Assembly: GCF_010500865.1 (NCBI RefSeq)
Contig: NZ_JAAAWN010000020.1
Span: forward strand, 1-64,000
From: Alteromonas profundi
GTDB taxonomy: Bacteria; Pseudomonadota; Gammaproteobacteria; Enterobacterales; Alteromonadaceae
Direction of reading: 5' to 3'
Length of the DNA: 64,000 bases
Below, one piece after another: positions 25,727-35,388 of this stretch. The notes below the pieces were generated by a model, which was given only the letters and a program-made list of their open reading frames with translations, was not told the DNA's origin and ran no database searches. The position numbers were made by a program, and so were the translations under genes. How positions within the stretch are numbered: position 1 is the stretch's first letter; the number at the start of each line of letters is the position of its first letter.

Positions 25727-26758
25727 TTAATCTTTTACATCGACAAGTTTATCAAATTCTGGCGATGCATACTCCTCAAATCCGTCCTCTGTGCGACGAA
25801 TGAGAAAAACGGCTAATTGCTGCTGCTGTGCTAACGCCTTCGCTCTATCCCACCCCATCACATTTAATGCCGTGGCTAGGCCATCTGATGTCATGGACGA
25901 GGGATGAACAACGGTAGCTGAAACCAGGTTGTGCGTAATAGGTTTACCCGTCGTTGGATCTATAAGATGCGAGTAACGTACCCCGTCCTGCTCATAGTAA
26001 TTACGGTAATCCCCCGAGGTGGCAACGGCGTTTGTCCCTATTGAGACAACCTTTTGGATAGCGCGTTCAGTGGTAATGGGCTTTTCGATGGCGATAAGCC
26101 ACTCGCTGCCATCTCCCCGTTCGCCTTTCACACGCATTTCACCACCTATTTCTACAAGGTAGTTTTGTAAGTTATGCTGTTCAAGAATAGCCGCAACTTC
26201 ATCTACACCAAACCCTTTTGCAATGGTAGATAAGTCTACATAAAGCATTGGATTGCGCTTTTTAAGGCCGCTAGCAGTAGTAGCTAACTTATCGTAGCCT
26301 ACATACTCGCGTACTTGAGCTATTTGCGCCGGTGTAGGGCTTACTTCGGGGCGCTTATTAGGGCCAAAGCCCCATAGGTTTACTAAGGGTCCCACAGTTA
26401 CATCGAGAACACCGTCACTTAATTTAGCCAACCGTAGCGCTTCATTTACAACTTTTAAGGTATCACTAGACACTTCAAAGTTGTCGGTATACCTATACTG
26501 ATTAAAACGGGACAATTCAGACGTTGCATCATAGGTAGACATCATCTTATTAATGGCGACCAATCTTTCGTCTATCTGAGCTTGTAAACCCTCTATAGCC
26601 TCTTCGCCCTCATTAAGAACATATTTAATATTGTACGTGGTACCCATAGTTTGGCCTTGCAAGTGCACTACAGGCGAAGGCTTTTCACTGCAACTTGCCA
26701 ATATAAGAATGCCAATAGCAACCACGGCCAGTAGAATTCGGGCAAAAAATCGAATCAC
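25727..26758 (-). CDS. apbE: ApbE, FAD:protein FMN transferase
   Basis: A 343-residue lipoprotein: the N-terminus ends in LILASC, a lipobox with Cys about residue 23. ApbE landmarks are GTTYNIKY, MSTYDATSELSRFN, DVTVGPLVNLWGFGP, DLSTIAKGFGVD and IGGEMRVKG. It moves FMN from FAD onto threonines of NqrB and NqrC, whose SGAT target motifs are encoded in this window. A terminator-like hairpin separates it from nqrF (66-base gap), so its expression may be partly uncoupled from nqrA-F. Confidence 0.94.
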   Translation of the reverse strand: MIRFFARILLAVVAIGILILASCSEKPSPVVHLQGQTMGTTYNIKYVLNEGEEAIEGLQAQIDERLVAINKMMSTYDATSELSRFNQYRYTDNFEVSSDTLKVVNEALRLAKLSDGVLDVTVGPLVNLWGFGPNKRPEVSPTPAQIAQVREYVGYDKLATTASGLKKRNPMLYVDLSTIAKGFGVDEVAAILEQHNLQNYLVEIGGEMRVKGERGDGSEWLIAIEKPITTERAIQKVVSIGTNAVATSGDYRNYYEQDGVRYSHLIDPTTGKPITHNLVSATVVHPSSMTSDGLATALNVMGWDRAKALAQQQQLAVFLIRRTEDGFEEYASPEFDKLVDVKD

Positions 26759-26780
26759 TTTGTTATCCTTTAGCTAAACA

Positions 26781-26804
26781 AAAAGGGGGCTAATGCCCCC
26801 TTTT
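26781..26804. terminator. Hairpin between nqrF and apbE
   Basis: AAAAGGGGGC (26781-26790) pairs with GCCCCCTTTT (26795-26804) around TAAT, with U-runs possible on both strands. On the minus strand it would partly end the nqrA-F message before apbE-nqrM. Confidence 0.8.
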
Positions 26805-26824
26805 TTTATCTTATTGCTACCTGC

Positions 26825-28057
26825 TTAACCACCGAAGTCATCAAGCATGATATTGTCGTCTTCAACACCTAGGTCTTTCAGCATGTTGATAACAGCTGCG
26901 TTCATCATAGGTGGACCACACATGTAGAACTCACAGTCTTCTGGCGCTGGATGATCTTTAAGGTAGTTTTCAAGAAGTACTTGGTGAATGAAGCCTGTCT
27001 TTCCTTCCCAGTTATCTTCTGGTTGCGGATCAGAAAGTGCAACATGCCACTCAAAGTTTTCATTCTCTTCAGCTAGCTCATCAAAATCTTCTACATAGAA
27101 CATTTCGCGTAATGAACGTGCACCGTACCAGAAGCTGATCTTACGATCTGTCTTCAATCGACGAAGCTGATCGAAAATGTGTGAACGCATAGGAGCCATA
27201 CCAGCACCACCGCCTACAAACACCATTTCAGCGTCAGTATCTTTCGCGAAGAATTCACCGAACGGACCAGAGATAGTTGCTTTGTCACCCTCTTTCAGGC
27301 TCCAAATATACGAAGACATCTTACCCGCAGGTAAACTTAGGTTATTAGGCGGCGGCGTAGCAATACGCACGTTTAGCATAATAATGCCTTCTTCTTCTGG
27401 GTAGTTCGCCATTGAATAAGCACGGATGGTCTCTTCATCCACTTTAGATTCGATATCGAAAAAGCCGAAACGCTCCCAGTCACCACGGTATTCTTCTGGA
27501 ATATCGAAGTCTTTGTACTTAACGTGATGCGCAGGTGCTTCAATTTGAATATAACCACCGGCACGGAAAGGTACACTTTCACCGTTAGGAATTTTAAGCT
27601 TAAGCTCTTTGATGAACGTTGCTTTGTTATCGTTAGAGATAACTTCACAATCCCATTTCTTAATACCAAATACTTCTTCTGGAAGCTCAATCTTCATGTC
27701 TTGCTTAATCGCAACCTGACACGATAGACGACAACCTTCACGCGCTTCACCTTTGGTAATGTGGTCTAGTTCGGTAGGTAGAATTTCACCACCACCTTCT
27801 TTAACGTCCACACGGCATTGGCCACATGAGCCACCGCCACCACAGGCTGAAGATACGAAGATACCGGCTTCAGCTAATGCGCCTAGCAGCTTACCACCAG
27901 GTGCTGTTGTAATTGTATTCTCTGGATCATCATTGATAACAATTTTCACATCACCACTAGGTACCAATTTAGACTTGGCAAACATGATGATGAATACCAG
28001 CGCCAATACGATGGCAATGAACATGCCGACGCCTAAAAATATTTCTACTTGATTCAT
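26825..28057 (-). CDS. nqrF: NqrF, NADH-oxidising subunit of Na+-NQR
   Basis: A 410-residue subunit with one N-terminal membrane helix, a 2Fe-2S ferredoxin domain ([11 protein letters not shown] plus the later SC of EGCRLSCQ) and a ferredoxin-reductase module with [11 protein letters not shown] for FAD and [12 protein letters not shown] for NADH. Electrons enter the complex here from NADH. It ends IMLDDFGG, as in other NqrF proteins. It follows nqrE by 20 bases. Confidence 0.97.
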   Translation of the reverse strand: MNQVEIFLGVGMFIAIVLALVFIIMFAKSKLVPSGDVKIVINDDPENTITTAPGGKLLGALAEAGIFVSSACGGGGSCGQCRVDVKEGGGEILPTELDHITKGEAREGCRLSCQVAIKQDMKIELPEEVFGIKKWDCEVISNDNKATFIKELKLKIPNGESVPFRAGGYIQIEAPAHHVKYKDFDIPEEYRGDWERFGFFDIESKVDEETIRAYSMANYPEEEGIIMLNVRIATPPPNNLSLPAGKMSSYIWSLKEGDKATISGPFGEFFAKDTDAEMVFVGGGAGMAPMRSHIFDQLRRLKTDRKISFWYGARSLREMFYVEDFDELAEENENFEWHVALSDPQPEDNWEGKTGFIHQVLLENYLKDHPAPEDCEFYMCGPPMMNAAVINMLKDLGVEDDNIMLDDFGG

Positions 28058-28077
28058 TTAAATGCTCCCGAGCTCTA

Positions 28078-28686
28078 TTAAAGCTGAATACCAGTGAATG
28101 ACTGGAAGCCCAGTGCCATAAGTCCAGCAATCATAAAGACTGAGCCAAGACCACGAACACCATCAGGCATATCTGCATATTTCAGCTTTTCACGTACAGC
28201 GGCCAACAACACAATGGCAATTGCCCAACCCATACCACTTCCTACGCCGTAAACAATACTTTCGGTCAAGTTGTATTCACGTTGAACCGCGAATGCAACA
28301 CCACCGAAAATGGCGCAGTTAACCGTGATTAGCGGAAGGAAGATACCAAGTGCGTTATATAGCGCTGGGAAAAACTTATCCAAGCTCATTTCCAAAATTT
28401 GAACCAAAGCGGCGATAACACCGATAAAGGTTAAGAAGTTCAGGAAGCTTAAATCAGCGTCAGGGAAACCCGCCCAAGCCAACGCGCCTGGAGCAAGAAT
28501 ATTTACGTAAATGATTTGGTTTACCGGTACTGAAATACCCAGTACCACGATAACCGCCACACCTAGACCCATAGCAGTTTTTACTTTCTTAGATACCGCT
28601 AAGAAGGTACACATTCCTAAGAAAAGTGATAACGCCATGTTTTCAACAAAAATTGAACGAACAAACAACGATAAATAATGTTCCAT
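28078..28686 (-). CDS. nqrE: NqrE, membrane subunit of Na+-NQR
   Basis: A 202-residue protein with six hydrophobic helices, starting [20 protein letters not shown] as in Vibrio NqrE. Together with NqrD it holds a membrane-buried iron centre; conserved cysteines are visible in [12 protein letters not shown] and TVNCAIFGG. The gap to nqrD is three bases, indicating tight cotranslation. Confidence 0.96.
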   Translation of the reverse strand: MEHYLSLFVRSIFVENMALSLFLGMCTFLAVSKKVKTAMGLGVAVIVVLGISVPVNQIIYVNILAPGALAWAGFPDADLSFLNFLTFIGVIAALVQILEMSLDKFFPALYNALGIFLPLITVNCAIFGGVAFAVQREYNLTESIVYGVGSGMGWAIAIVLLAAVREKLKYADMPDGVRGLGSVFMIAGLMALGFQSFTGIQL

Positions 28687-28689
28687 GAC

Positions 28690-29322
28690 TTACTCCTTAG
28701 GCTCAACTTGCTCAGGACGAATTGTACGGATAAACCACACCATACCGCCAATTAAGAAGAACGAGCTAAATGGAAGAATTAACAAACCATTACCCTGATA
28801 CCAACCACCATTTTGAACCAGTGGAAGAATTTCAAACCCTAAAATAGTACCGAAACCAAATAATTCTTTGATTGTACCAATAACAATTAGGATGAAAGAG
28901 TAGCCTAGGCCATTACCAATACCGTCTAAGAAGCTCATAAGAGGTGGACTCTTCATCGCATAAGCTTCTGCACGACCCATAACAATACAGTTTGTAATAA
29001 TCAGACCAACAAACACCGAAAGCTGCTTCGATATTTCATACGAATAGGCTTTTAGAATTTGGTCAACAACAATTACCAACGAGGCAATAATCGTCATCTG
29101 AATAATAATTCGTACACTAGATGGAATCTGGTTACGAATAAGTGAAATAAACAAGTTTGAGAACGCTACTACGCTGGTAAGCGCAAGCGACATTACCAAG
29201 GCTGTTTCCAGCTTAGTGGTAATTGCCAGTGCTGAACAAATACCCAATACCTGAAGGGCGATAGGGTTATTGTCCAGGATTGGCCCAAAGAGGGCCTTTT
29301 TCATTTCTTTAGTATCTGCCAT
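28690..29322 (-). CDS. nqrD: NqrD, membrane subunit of Na+-NQR
   Basis: A 210-residue, six-helix subunit that pairs with NqrE, to which it is related in fold. [14 protein letters not shown] and [19 protein letters not shown] carry the conserved cysteines of the shared iron site. It begins 10 bases after nqrC. Confidence 0.96.
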   Translation of the reverse strand: MADTKEMKKALFGPILDNNPIALQVLGICSALAITTKLETALVMSLALTSVVAFSNLFISLIRNQIPSSVRIIIQMTIIASLVIVVDQILKAYSYEISKQLSVFVGLIITNCIVMGRAEAYAMKSPPLMSFLDGIGNGLGYSFILIVIGTIKELFGFGTILGFEILPLVQNGGWYQGNGLLILPFSSFFLIGGMVWFIRTIRPEQVEPKE

Positions 29323-29332
29323 GAGACTTCCC

Positions 29333-30097
29333 TTATGAACGCCATGCTTGGTTCTTCAGGAACTGGCCGAAGCCTTGCTCGCCTACCCAATAACGAATGG
29401 TATTTTCAACACCGTTACTGGTTAGGGTAGCACCTGAAAGTGCATCGATAGTGTGAGGATTGCTTGGGTTAGCATTTTTTACTACACGAATAGCGACTTC
29501 GCCATTCTCGTAAAGTTTTTTGCCATCCCATTTGTCCTGCCATGCAGGGTTTTGCACTTCACCACCTAATCCTGGCGTTTCTTTTTGCTGATAGTAAATA
29601 AGCTCGCGAACTGTTTGTCCGTCTGCGTCTATCGCTAAGAAACCATACATAAGATCCCAAAGACCGCTGCCGTGAACAGGTAAGATGATACGTGATACAT
29701 CACCTGCTTCGTCACGTACTAAGTAAACACTGGCGACGTTAGGGCGGCGTTGGAAACCTACCTTACTGCTGGTTACTTGAGTGCTGTACTCAGTCTGCTT
29801 AGCAGCTTTATACATATCGTAATCTGGCTCAGGCGCCTCTACAAAGGTACCTTCGTCAAGATCAACATAACGTGATTCAACGCGTTCGCTATAGGTGCTT
29901 TCTATTTCGCTGTTGCTCATACCTACTTCATATAGGCCAGCAGCAGTAAGGATGTTGCTTTTCTTATCTAGCGTGGCGTTCGTTTGCTGAAGTTCACGCA
30001 AGCCTACCGCTGCGCCAGAAACGACAATTGAACACACCAAACATACAGCGACAACAACACCGATTGTTTTTCCTAAAGATTCTTTCTTAGCCGACAC
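29333..30097 (-). CDS. nqrC: NqrC, FMN-carrying subunit of Na+-NQR
   Basis: A 254-residue subunit with one N-terminal membrane helix and a periplasmic flavin domain. The covalent FMN site is the Thr of [13 protein letters not shown], near residue 224, the ApbE target motif. [13 protein letters not shown] is another family landmark. The start overlaps the end of nqrB by 11 bases. Confidence 0.96.
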   Translation of the reverse strand: MSAKKESLGKTIGVVVAVCLVCSIVVSGAAVGLRELQQTNATLDKKSNILTAAGLYEVGMSNSEIESTYSERVESRYVDLDEGTFVEAPEPDYDMYKAAKQTEYSTQVTSSKVGFQRRPNVASVYLVRDEAGDVSRIILPVHGSGLWDLMYGFLAIDADGQTVRELIYYQQKETPGLGGEVQNPAWQDKWDGKKLYENGEVAIRVVKNANPSNPHTIDALSGATLTSNGVENTIRYWVGEQGFGQFLKNQAWRS

Positions 30098-31289
30098 GTG
30101 CTACCCTCCGCTTGATATTGCTTTGTGCGACGAAATAGTCGAACAGTGGCGCCCACAAGTTTGCAAACAAGATTGCCAACATTACACCTTCTGGGAAGGC
30201 AGGGTTTAGGACGCGGATAAGTACCGTCATAAAGCCAATGAAGATACCGTAAGCCCACTTACCTTTGTTGGTGAACGACGCAGATACAGGGTCTGTCGCC
30301 ATAAAGAACATACCAAAGGCTAGACCACCCACCACGAAGTGCCAATGCGCAGGCATAGCAAACATAGGGTTAGTTTCGCTTCCAATTAGGTTAAGCAAGG
30401 TTGCGAAGAAGGCTACACCTATCGCCACACCAGCCACAATACGCCAGCTTGCTATGCGCATGTACATTATGAACAAGCCACCAAGGATAATAGCTAGCGT
30501 AGACACTTCACCGGCTGAACCAGCGATAGTACCCATAAAGCTATCCATCCACTGTGTCATATCTGAATAGTCAAGATTGCCCCAAGCCGCTTGGCTTAGA
30601 GACGTAGCACCAGAGTAACCATCTGCCGCTACCCATACTTGGTCACCTGAAATTTGTGCAGGGTAAGCAAAGTATAGGAATGCACGACCAGACAATGCTG
30701 GGTTAAGGAAGTTACGACCTGTTCCACCGAATACTTCCTTCGCAATAACAACGCCAAAGGTAATACCTAGAGCAACTTGCCATAAAGGAATCGTGGCCGG
30801 AAGAGTAAGTGCAAAGAGTACTGATGTAACGAAGAAACCTTCGTTTACTTCGTGCTTGCGCACTGAAGCGAAAAGTACTTCCCAAAAACCACCTACAGCA
30901 AAGGTAACTGCATAAATAGGTAGCCAGAAACATGCACCGTAAAAGAACAGCCCCATCATACCGGCATTCGTCAAATCACCGCCTAACGCTGTGAAAAGAC
31001 CTGCTTGCCATGTATCAGGCAGTGTACCTGCACCCATCGCAATGGCGTCTTGCGCCTGCAGACCGATGTTGTACATACCAAAGAACATTGCTGGGAATGT
31101 GGCCAACCACACCATAATCATAATACGTTTCAGGTCGATGCTGTCACGTACGTGGGTGTTGGCTTTGTTTACTTTACCTGGCGTGTAGAAAATAGTCGCT
31201 GCAGCTTCATAGAGTGCATACCACTTTTCGTGCTTACCACCTGGCTCAAAATTAGGTTCGATTTTTTCTAAATACGCTTTTAAACCCAT
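30087..31289 (-). CDS. nqrB: NqrB, FMN-carrying membrane subunit of Na+-NQR
   Basis: A 400-residue multi-spanning subunit thought to contain the sodium path. The FMN attachment motif is [11 protein letters not shown], with Thr near residue 229. [15 protein letters not shown] and [17 protein letters not shown] are strongly conserved family stretches. It follows nqrA by three bases. Confidence 0.97.
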   Translation of the reverse strand: MGLKAYLEKIEPNFEPGGKHEKWYALYEAAATIFYTPGKVNKANTHVRDSIDLKRIMIMVWLATFPAMFFGMYNIGLQAQDAIAMGAGTLPDTWQAGLFTALGGDLTNAGMMGLFFYGACFWLPIYAVTFAVGGFWEVLFASVRKHEVNEGFFVTSVLFALTLPATIPLWQVALGITFGVVIAKEVFGGTGRNFLNPALSGRAFLYFAYPAQISGDQVWVAADGYSGATSLSQAAWGNLDYSDMTQWMDSFMGTIAGSAGEVSTLAIILGGLFIMYMRIASWRIVAGVAIGVAFFATLLNLIGSETNPMFAMPAHWHFVVGGLAFGMFFMATDPVSASFTNKGKWAYGIFIGFMTVLIRVLNPAFPEGVMLAILFANLWAPLFDYFVAQSNIKRRVARVG

Positions 31290-31292
31290 GAC

Positions 31293-32633
31293 TTAACCCT
31301 CTTTCTCAATCGTGGCCAAACAGTCGCGTAAAATCGGACCATAGTTGTATTTGCCAGGGCATACGTACGTACACAACGCCAAATCTTCTTCGTCCAACTC
31401 TAAACAACCCAACGTCTGAGCACTGTCAGTATCACCAGAAATCAGGTCTCTAAGCAGAAGCGTAGGAATGATATCTAGGGGCATAACGCGTTCGTAATTA
31501 CCAATTGGAACCATAGAACGTTCAGAACCATTGGTCGTTGTTGTCATATCGAATTTCTTGCTACCACCTAGGTGACCTAGGTAAGCACGAGTCACTGAGT
31601 GTTTGTCTGAGCCTGGCGTAATCCAACCTAAGAACTTCTTCTCGCGACCTTCTTTTAATAGCGATACTTGGTTATGGAAACGACCTAAGAAGCCGTGAAC
31701 GCCCTGCGCTGTTGTACCGTTCAATACTGAACCAGAAACAACACGAACTTCGCCGTCGGCCTGTTCTTTTTCCATTAACTCAGTTAAGTCGGCACCGATT
31801 ACTGTGCGAACCAAACGTGGGTTAGTCGCAGCAGGTCCACCAATAGCAATAACACGACGGTTATCAAGCTCGCCAGTAGTCAGCAATGCGCCTACTGCCA
31901 TAACGTCTTGATAGCTAATGTGCCATACCGTTTTGTTAAGACCTACTGGATCCAAATAATGGATATGCGTGCCGGCAAGGCCCGCTGGGTGAGGACCACC
32001 AAACTCTTCTACATCTACCGCTGCATCACCGGTCGCCACTGAGGCTCCCGCCGCTTTACAAACGTAAACCTTACCGCCGCTAAGTTGCGTTAGCGCTTTT
32101 AGGCCGTTTACAAAGTCGTCTTGACGCTCAGCAATAATCAATGCTGGATCGCCAGCTAATGGATTAGTGTCCATCGCGGTAACGAAGATTGAATTTGGCA
32201 CTGAGTCTAAGGCAGGAGATTTACTGAATGGACGGGTACGAAACGCTGTCCACATGCCTGACTCAACAAGGATTGACTGAAGTTGCTCTCGCGGTGCACT
32301 GGCAAGTTTTGCGGCATCAATTTTGTCAAAATTAACAGCGTCATCGCCATTAACTTTCACTACTACTGATTGCAAAATACGTCTTGCTCCACGATTTACC
32401 TCTACCACTTCGCCAGCAGCCGGTGCAGTGAATTTAACGCCAGGATTCTTTTTATCTTCAAAAAGAATCTGGCCTTTCTTCACTACGTCACCTACTTGAA
32501 CGTGCATGGTAGGGCGCATACCCACATATTCTTCTCCCAGAATGGCAACGCGCGATACAGCAGATGCTTCAGCGATCTCCTGTTTCGGCGCTCCCTCTAT
32601 TGGGAGGTCGAGACCTTTCTTGATTTTTATCAT
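31293..32633 (-). CDS. nqrA: NqrA, quinone-site subunit of Na+-NQR
   Basis: About 446 residues, the soluble subunit at the cytoplasmic face. It starts [16 protein letters not shown], as in Vibrio NqrA; the frame is open 13 codons further (to 32672) but that extension has no family similarity, so the ATG at 32633 is preferred. [18 protein letters not shown] and [19 protein letters not shown] are clear family motifs. First gene of the nqrABCDEF operon. Confidence 0.95.
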   Translation of the reverse strand: MIKIKKGLDLPIEGAPKQEIAEASAVSRVAILGEEYVGMRPTMHVQVGDVVKKGQILFEDKKNPGVKFTAPAAGEVVEVNRGARRILQSVVVKVNGDDAVNFDKIDAAKLASAPREQLQSILVESGMWTAFRTRPFSKSPALDSVPNSIFVTAMDTNPLAGDPALIIAERQDDFVNGLKALTQLSGGKVYVCKAAGASVATGDAAVDVEEFGGPHPAGLAGTHIHYLDPVGLNKTVWHISYQDVMAVGALLTTGELDNRRVIAIGGPAATNPRLVRTVIGADLTELMEKEQADGEVRVVSGSVLNGTTAQGVHGFLGRFHNQVSLLKEGREKKFLGWITPGSDKHSVTRAYLGHLGGSKKFDMTTTTNGSERSMVPIGNYERVMPLDIIPTLLLRDLISGDTDSAQTLGCLELDEEDLALCTYVCPGKYNYGPILRDCLATIEKEG

Positions 32634-33119
32634 ATGTAATCGCACTACTCTAATAGAAATACCCTTTTGCATGACCGCAAGAATCCTCGCCTGTCTGCAT
32701 GCAAAAGCATACTTTTAACAGATGTAACACACCTTTTATTTATGTAATAGATAGACGGCGTTTTTATGTAGCTACAGTCAGCCTGTTATGAAGCTGTAGG
32801 AATAAACACCTAATATTAGCGATGTAAATCGCCTATTCTTTTATAGAGCAACACCAGAAATTCACGCTTGTTATTGTTATTACGCGGCTACAATTTATGC
32901 TGTTGTTGGGTAGAAGACGAACAGCCCCCCACTTAATTTCGGGATTTTAGCATTAACCAAAGCCTTTGTGCCATGCAAATCATAGATAAAGCCAAATTTT
33001 TCTAGAATTTAATGTAAATCTAGGCTACCGCGTTTATAAAAATGCCCTTTGCCGGCGAAAAAAAGCCGTCATCATGACGGCTTACTCACTATTTGTTTTA
33101 CAAACAAGTTAGTTAAGAC
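32634..33119. other. Long nqr promoter region
   Basis: A 486-base AT-rich gap between nqrA and fabV, both on the minus strand. It must hold the nqr promoter and, at 33063-33083, the fabV terminator. I see no further gene, riboswitch or clear operator. Confidence 0.6.
33063..33083 (-). terminator. fabV terminator
   Basis: AAGCCGTC (33063-33070) pairs with GACGGCTT (33076-33083) around ATCAT. An A-run at 33058-33064 gives the U-run on the minus strand. Confidence 0.85.
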
Positions 33120-34298
33120 TTACCAGTTGACTAACGGGTCAACCTCTTGTTCGTAGTCGACACCTTCGATATCAAAGCCAAATAGTTTCAAAAATTCGTG
33201 GTGGTAACCTTTATAGTCACTAATTTCATGGAAGTTTTCTTGTGTCACTTGATCCCAAAGCTTTTGAATTTTTGCTTGGGTAGCGTCATTGGTTTCTTTA
33301 TCGTCCATGCGATAACGATTTTTTTCATCCAGCGTTGCCGTATTGCCAAACAGACATGAACTAAACAAACCATAAATTTGTTCAATACACCCTTCATGGG
33401 TGCCCTCTTCTTTCATTACTTTATAGATAAGTGAAATATATAAAGGCATGACAGGGATAGCAGAGCTTGCCTGCGTAACCAAGGCTTTCAGTGAGCTTAC
33501 GTTTGCTTCTACAAGCAAGTCTGTGTTTTTACCGATAATAGCTGCAGCGGCTCTATCAAGGTCTTCTTTCGCTTTACCTATGGTCGCTTGACCATAAATA
33601 GGCCATGTAAGGGCTTTACCAATATACGTATAAGCGGTGGTTTTACAGCCTTCAGCAAGCACGTCAGCGGCCCGTAGTTGGTCCATCCAGCGCTCCCAAT
33701 CTTCCCCGCCCATTACCTTAATGGTGTTAAGGATCTCTTCATCGTTCGCCGGCTCTAACGTTACGTCATGCACCTTATCTTTATCGGTGTCGTAGGTTTT
33801 TGTGGTGTAAGATTCACCTACTGGCTTAAGCGTAGATTTGTAGGTAATACCGCTTTCAGGGTCGGTGCGTCGCGGCGAAGCAAGGCTGTAAATGACTAAG
33901 TCAACTTTGCCCATTTCGGCTTTAATCTTTGCTATTGTCTCAGCTTTAATCTCATCAGAAAAAGCATCGCCATTAATGGTATCGGCATATAGCCCTTCTG
34001 CTTTTGCAAATTGATGGAAAGCTGCAGTGTTGTACCAGCCGGCCGTGCCGGTTTTACGTTCTGTAGGTGCTTTTTCAAAACATACGCCTAGTGTTTTGGC
34101 ACCATAACCGAAAGCTGAGGTAATACGAGACGCTAAACCGTATCCGGTTGAGCTTCCAATAACTAACACGTTCTTAGGACCATCACCTAAGTCGCCTTTA
34201 CTCTTTATATACTCTATCTGTTGTTCTACAGACTTCGCACAGCCAACCGGGTGTGCGTTTGTGCAAATGAAGCCTCTCACTTTAGGCTTGATAACCAT
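33120..34298 (-). CDS. fabV: FabV, NADH-dependent trans-2-enoyl-ACP reductase
   Basis: About 392 residues, the normal FabV length. It catalyses the last reduction in each fatty-acid elongation cycle and is known to confer triclosan tolerance. VIKPKVRGFICTNAHP starts the protein, VLVIGSSTGYGLASRI is the NADH site, and the Tyr-x8-Lys active pair is in WPIYGQATIGKAK. The ATG at 34298 has a good AAGGA site; an open extension to 34382 has no family similarity. Confidence 0.95.
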   Translation of the reverse strand: MVIKPKVRGFICTNAHPVGCAKSVEQQIEYIKSKGDLGDGPKNVLVIGSSTGYGLASRITSAFGYGAKTLGVCFEKAPTERKTGTAGWYNTAAFHQFAKAEGLYADTINGDAFSDEIKAETIAKIKAEMGKVDLVIYSLASPRRTDPESGITYKSTLKPVGESYTTKTYDTDKDKVHDVTLEPANDEEILNTIKVMGGEDWERWMDQLRAADVLAEGCKTTAYTYIGKALTWPIYGQATIGKAKEDLDRAAAAIIGKNTDLLVEANVSSLKALVTQASSAIPVMPLYISLIYKVMKEEGTHEGCIEQIYGLFSSCLFGNTATLDEKNRYRMDDKETNDATQAKIQKLWDQVTQENFHEISDYKGYHHEFLKLFGFDIEGVDYEQEVDPLVNW

Positions 34299-34535
34299 AA
34301 TAATTTTCCTTTTATGAGCGTGGGGCCATTGTAATGGTGCTAAGGCCGATAACAACTCGGAGCAGATAAATAAATTTATCATTACACCTATTACGGCTTC
34401 AAGTATATACGAAGAGGATGGTAGGCGCGTTTACTGCGTCGAATAAAACACAGCAAAAAACAGTAATAAAACAAAGAGAGGAGAAAGTAGAGAGGGCAGA
34501 TACAGTGTGTAAAACACTGTATCTGCAGCGGCTTA

Positions 34536-35156
34536 CTAGCCTAAGATGTCAAGCAACTCAACATCAAATACTAATGTGCTGTAAGGCGCAATAGCTGCGC
34601 CAGCGCCTTGCTCACCGTAGGCGAGATCGTGTGGCACGTATAAACGCCATTTAGCGCCAACTTTCATTAGTTGAAGCGCTTCAGTCCAACCTTTAATTAC
34701 GCCACCTACTGGGAACTCAGCAGGTTGCCCACGCTCATATGAGCTATCAAAGGTTTCGCCGCCAATAAGGGTACCGTGATAGTGTACGCGAACGGTGCTT
34801 TGTGCAACAGGAGAGTCACCTTCGCCTTCTGCGATAACTTCGTATTGAAGACCTGATTCAGTAACATTTACTTCATCGCGTTTCGCATTCTCTTCCAGGA
34901 ACTTAACGCCTTCCTCAATAACTGCTTTACTTTCTTCTTCTTTAGCAGCTTGTAAACGTTTGTGAATTTCACCAAACGCGTCGCGAAGCGTATCGTTGTC
35001 TACTTGGGGTGCTTCACCACCAAATGCATCTTTAAGTCCAGCAACCACCGCGTCCAACGCCAGGCCGTCGAAAGGGTTTGATTGCAATTGTTGACCCATT
35101 TGAAACCCAATACCATAACTAGCTTGAGATTCTACTGTATTAAATGTATCAGTCAC
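34536..35156 (-). CDS. fklB: FKBP-type peptidyl-prolyl isomerase
   Basis: A 206-residue FklB-like protein. The N-terminal helical dimerisation part (SYGIGFQMGQQLQ) is followed by a C-terminal FKBP domain: VRVHYHGTLIGGETFDSSYERGQPAEF, seen in parts as VHYHGTLIGGETFDSSY and RLYVPHDLAYGEQGAG. There is no signal peptide, so it is probably cytoplasmic. It is the only gene in its transcript. A perfect 10-bp inverted repeat (34499-34508/34514-34523) follows its stop codon but lacks a U-run. Confidence 0.92.
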   Translation of the reverse strand: MTDTFNTVESQASYGIGFQMGQQLQSNPFDGLALDAVVAGLKDAFGGEAPQVDNDTLRDAFGEIHKRLQAAKEEESKAVIEEGVKFLEENAKRDEVNVTESGLQYEVIAEGEGDSPVAQSTVRVHYHGTLIGGETFDSSYERGQPAEFPVGGVIKGWTEALQLMKVGAKWRLYVPHDLAYGEQGAGAAIAPYSTLVFDVELLDILG

Positions 35157-35388
35157 ATAAACTCCTGAAAGTAAATTACAAATGCAGTACGAATTTCATA
35201 CAAACACAAGACGCGAGTTTGTTTCTGCATTTTCCAGTCTATCAGTGTACCACAGCAGAATTTATCTTGCTTTGCGCTTTGCTTTATAGGGGATAAAACT
35301 ACCAAAATATTGTAAATTATAACTGAAAGAGGTTAGACAAGTTGGCAAGGAAACAGTATGGTAATCGCCATATATTTGGGAGGATAGC

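Noticed and set aside
34499-34523. Perfect 10-bp inverted repeat after fklB, considered as a terminator.
   Set aside because: No U-run follows it on the minus strand, so it is mentioned only as a hairpin within the fklB entry.
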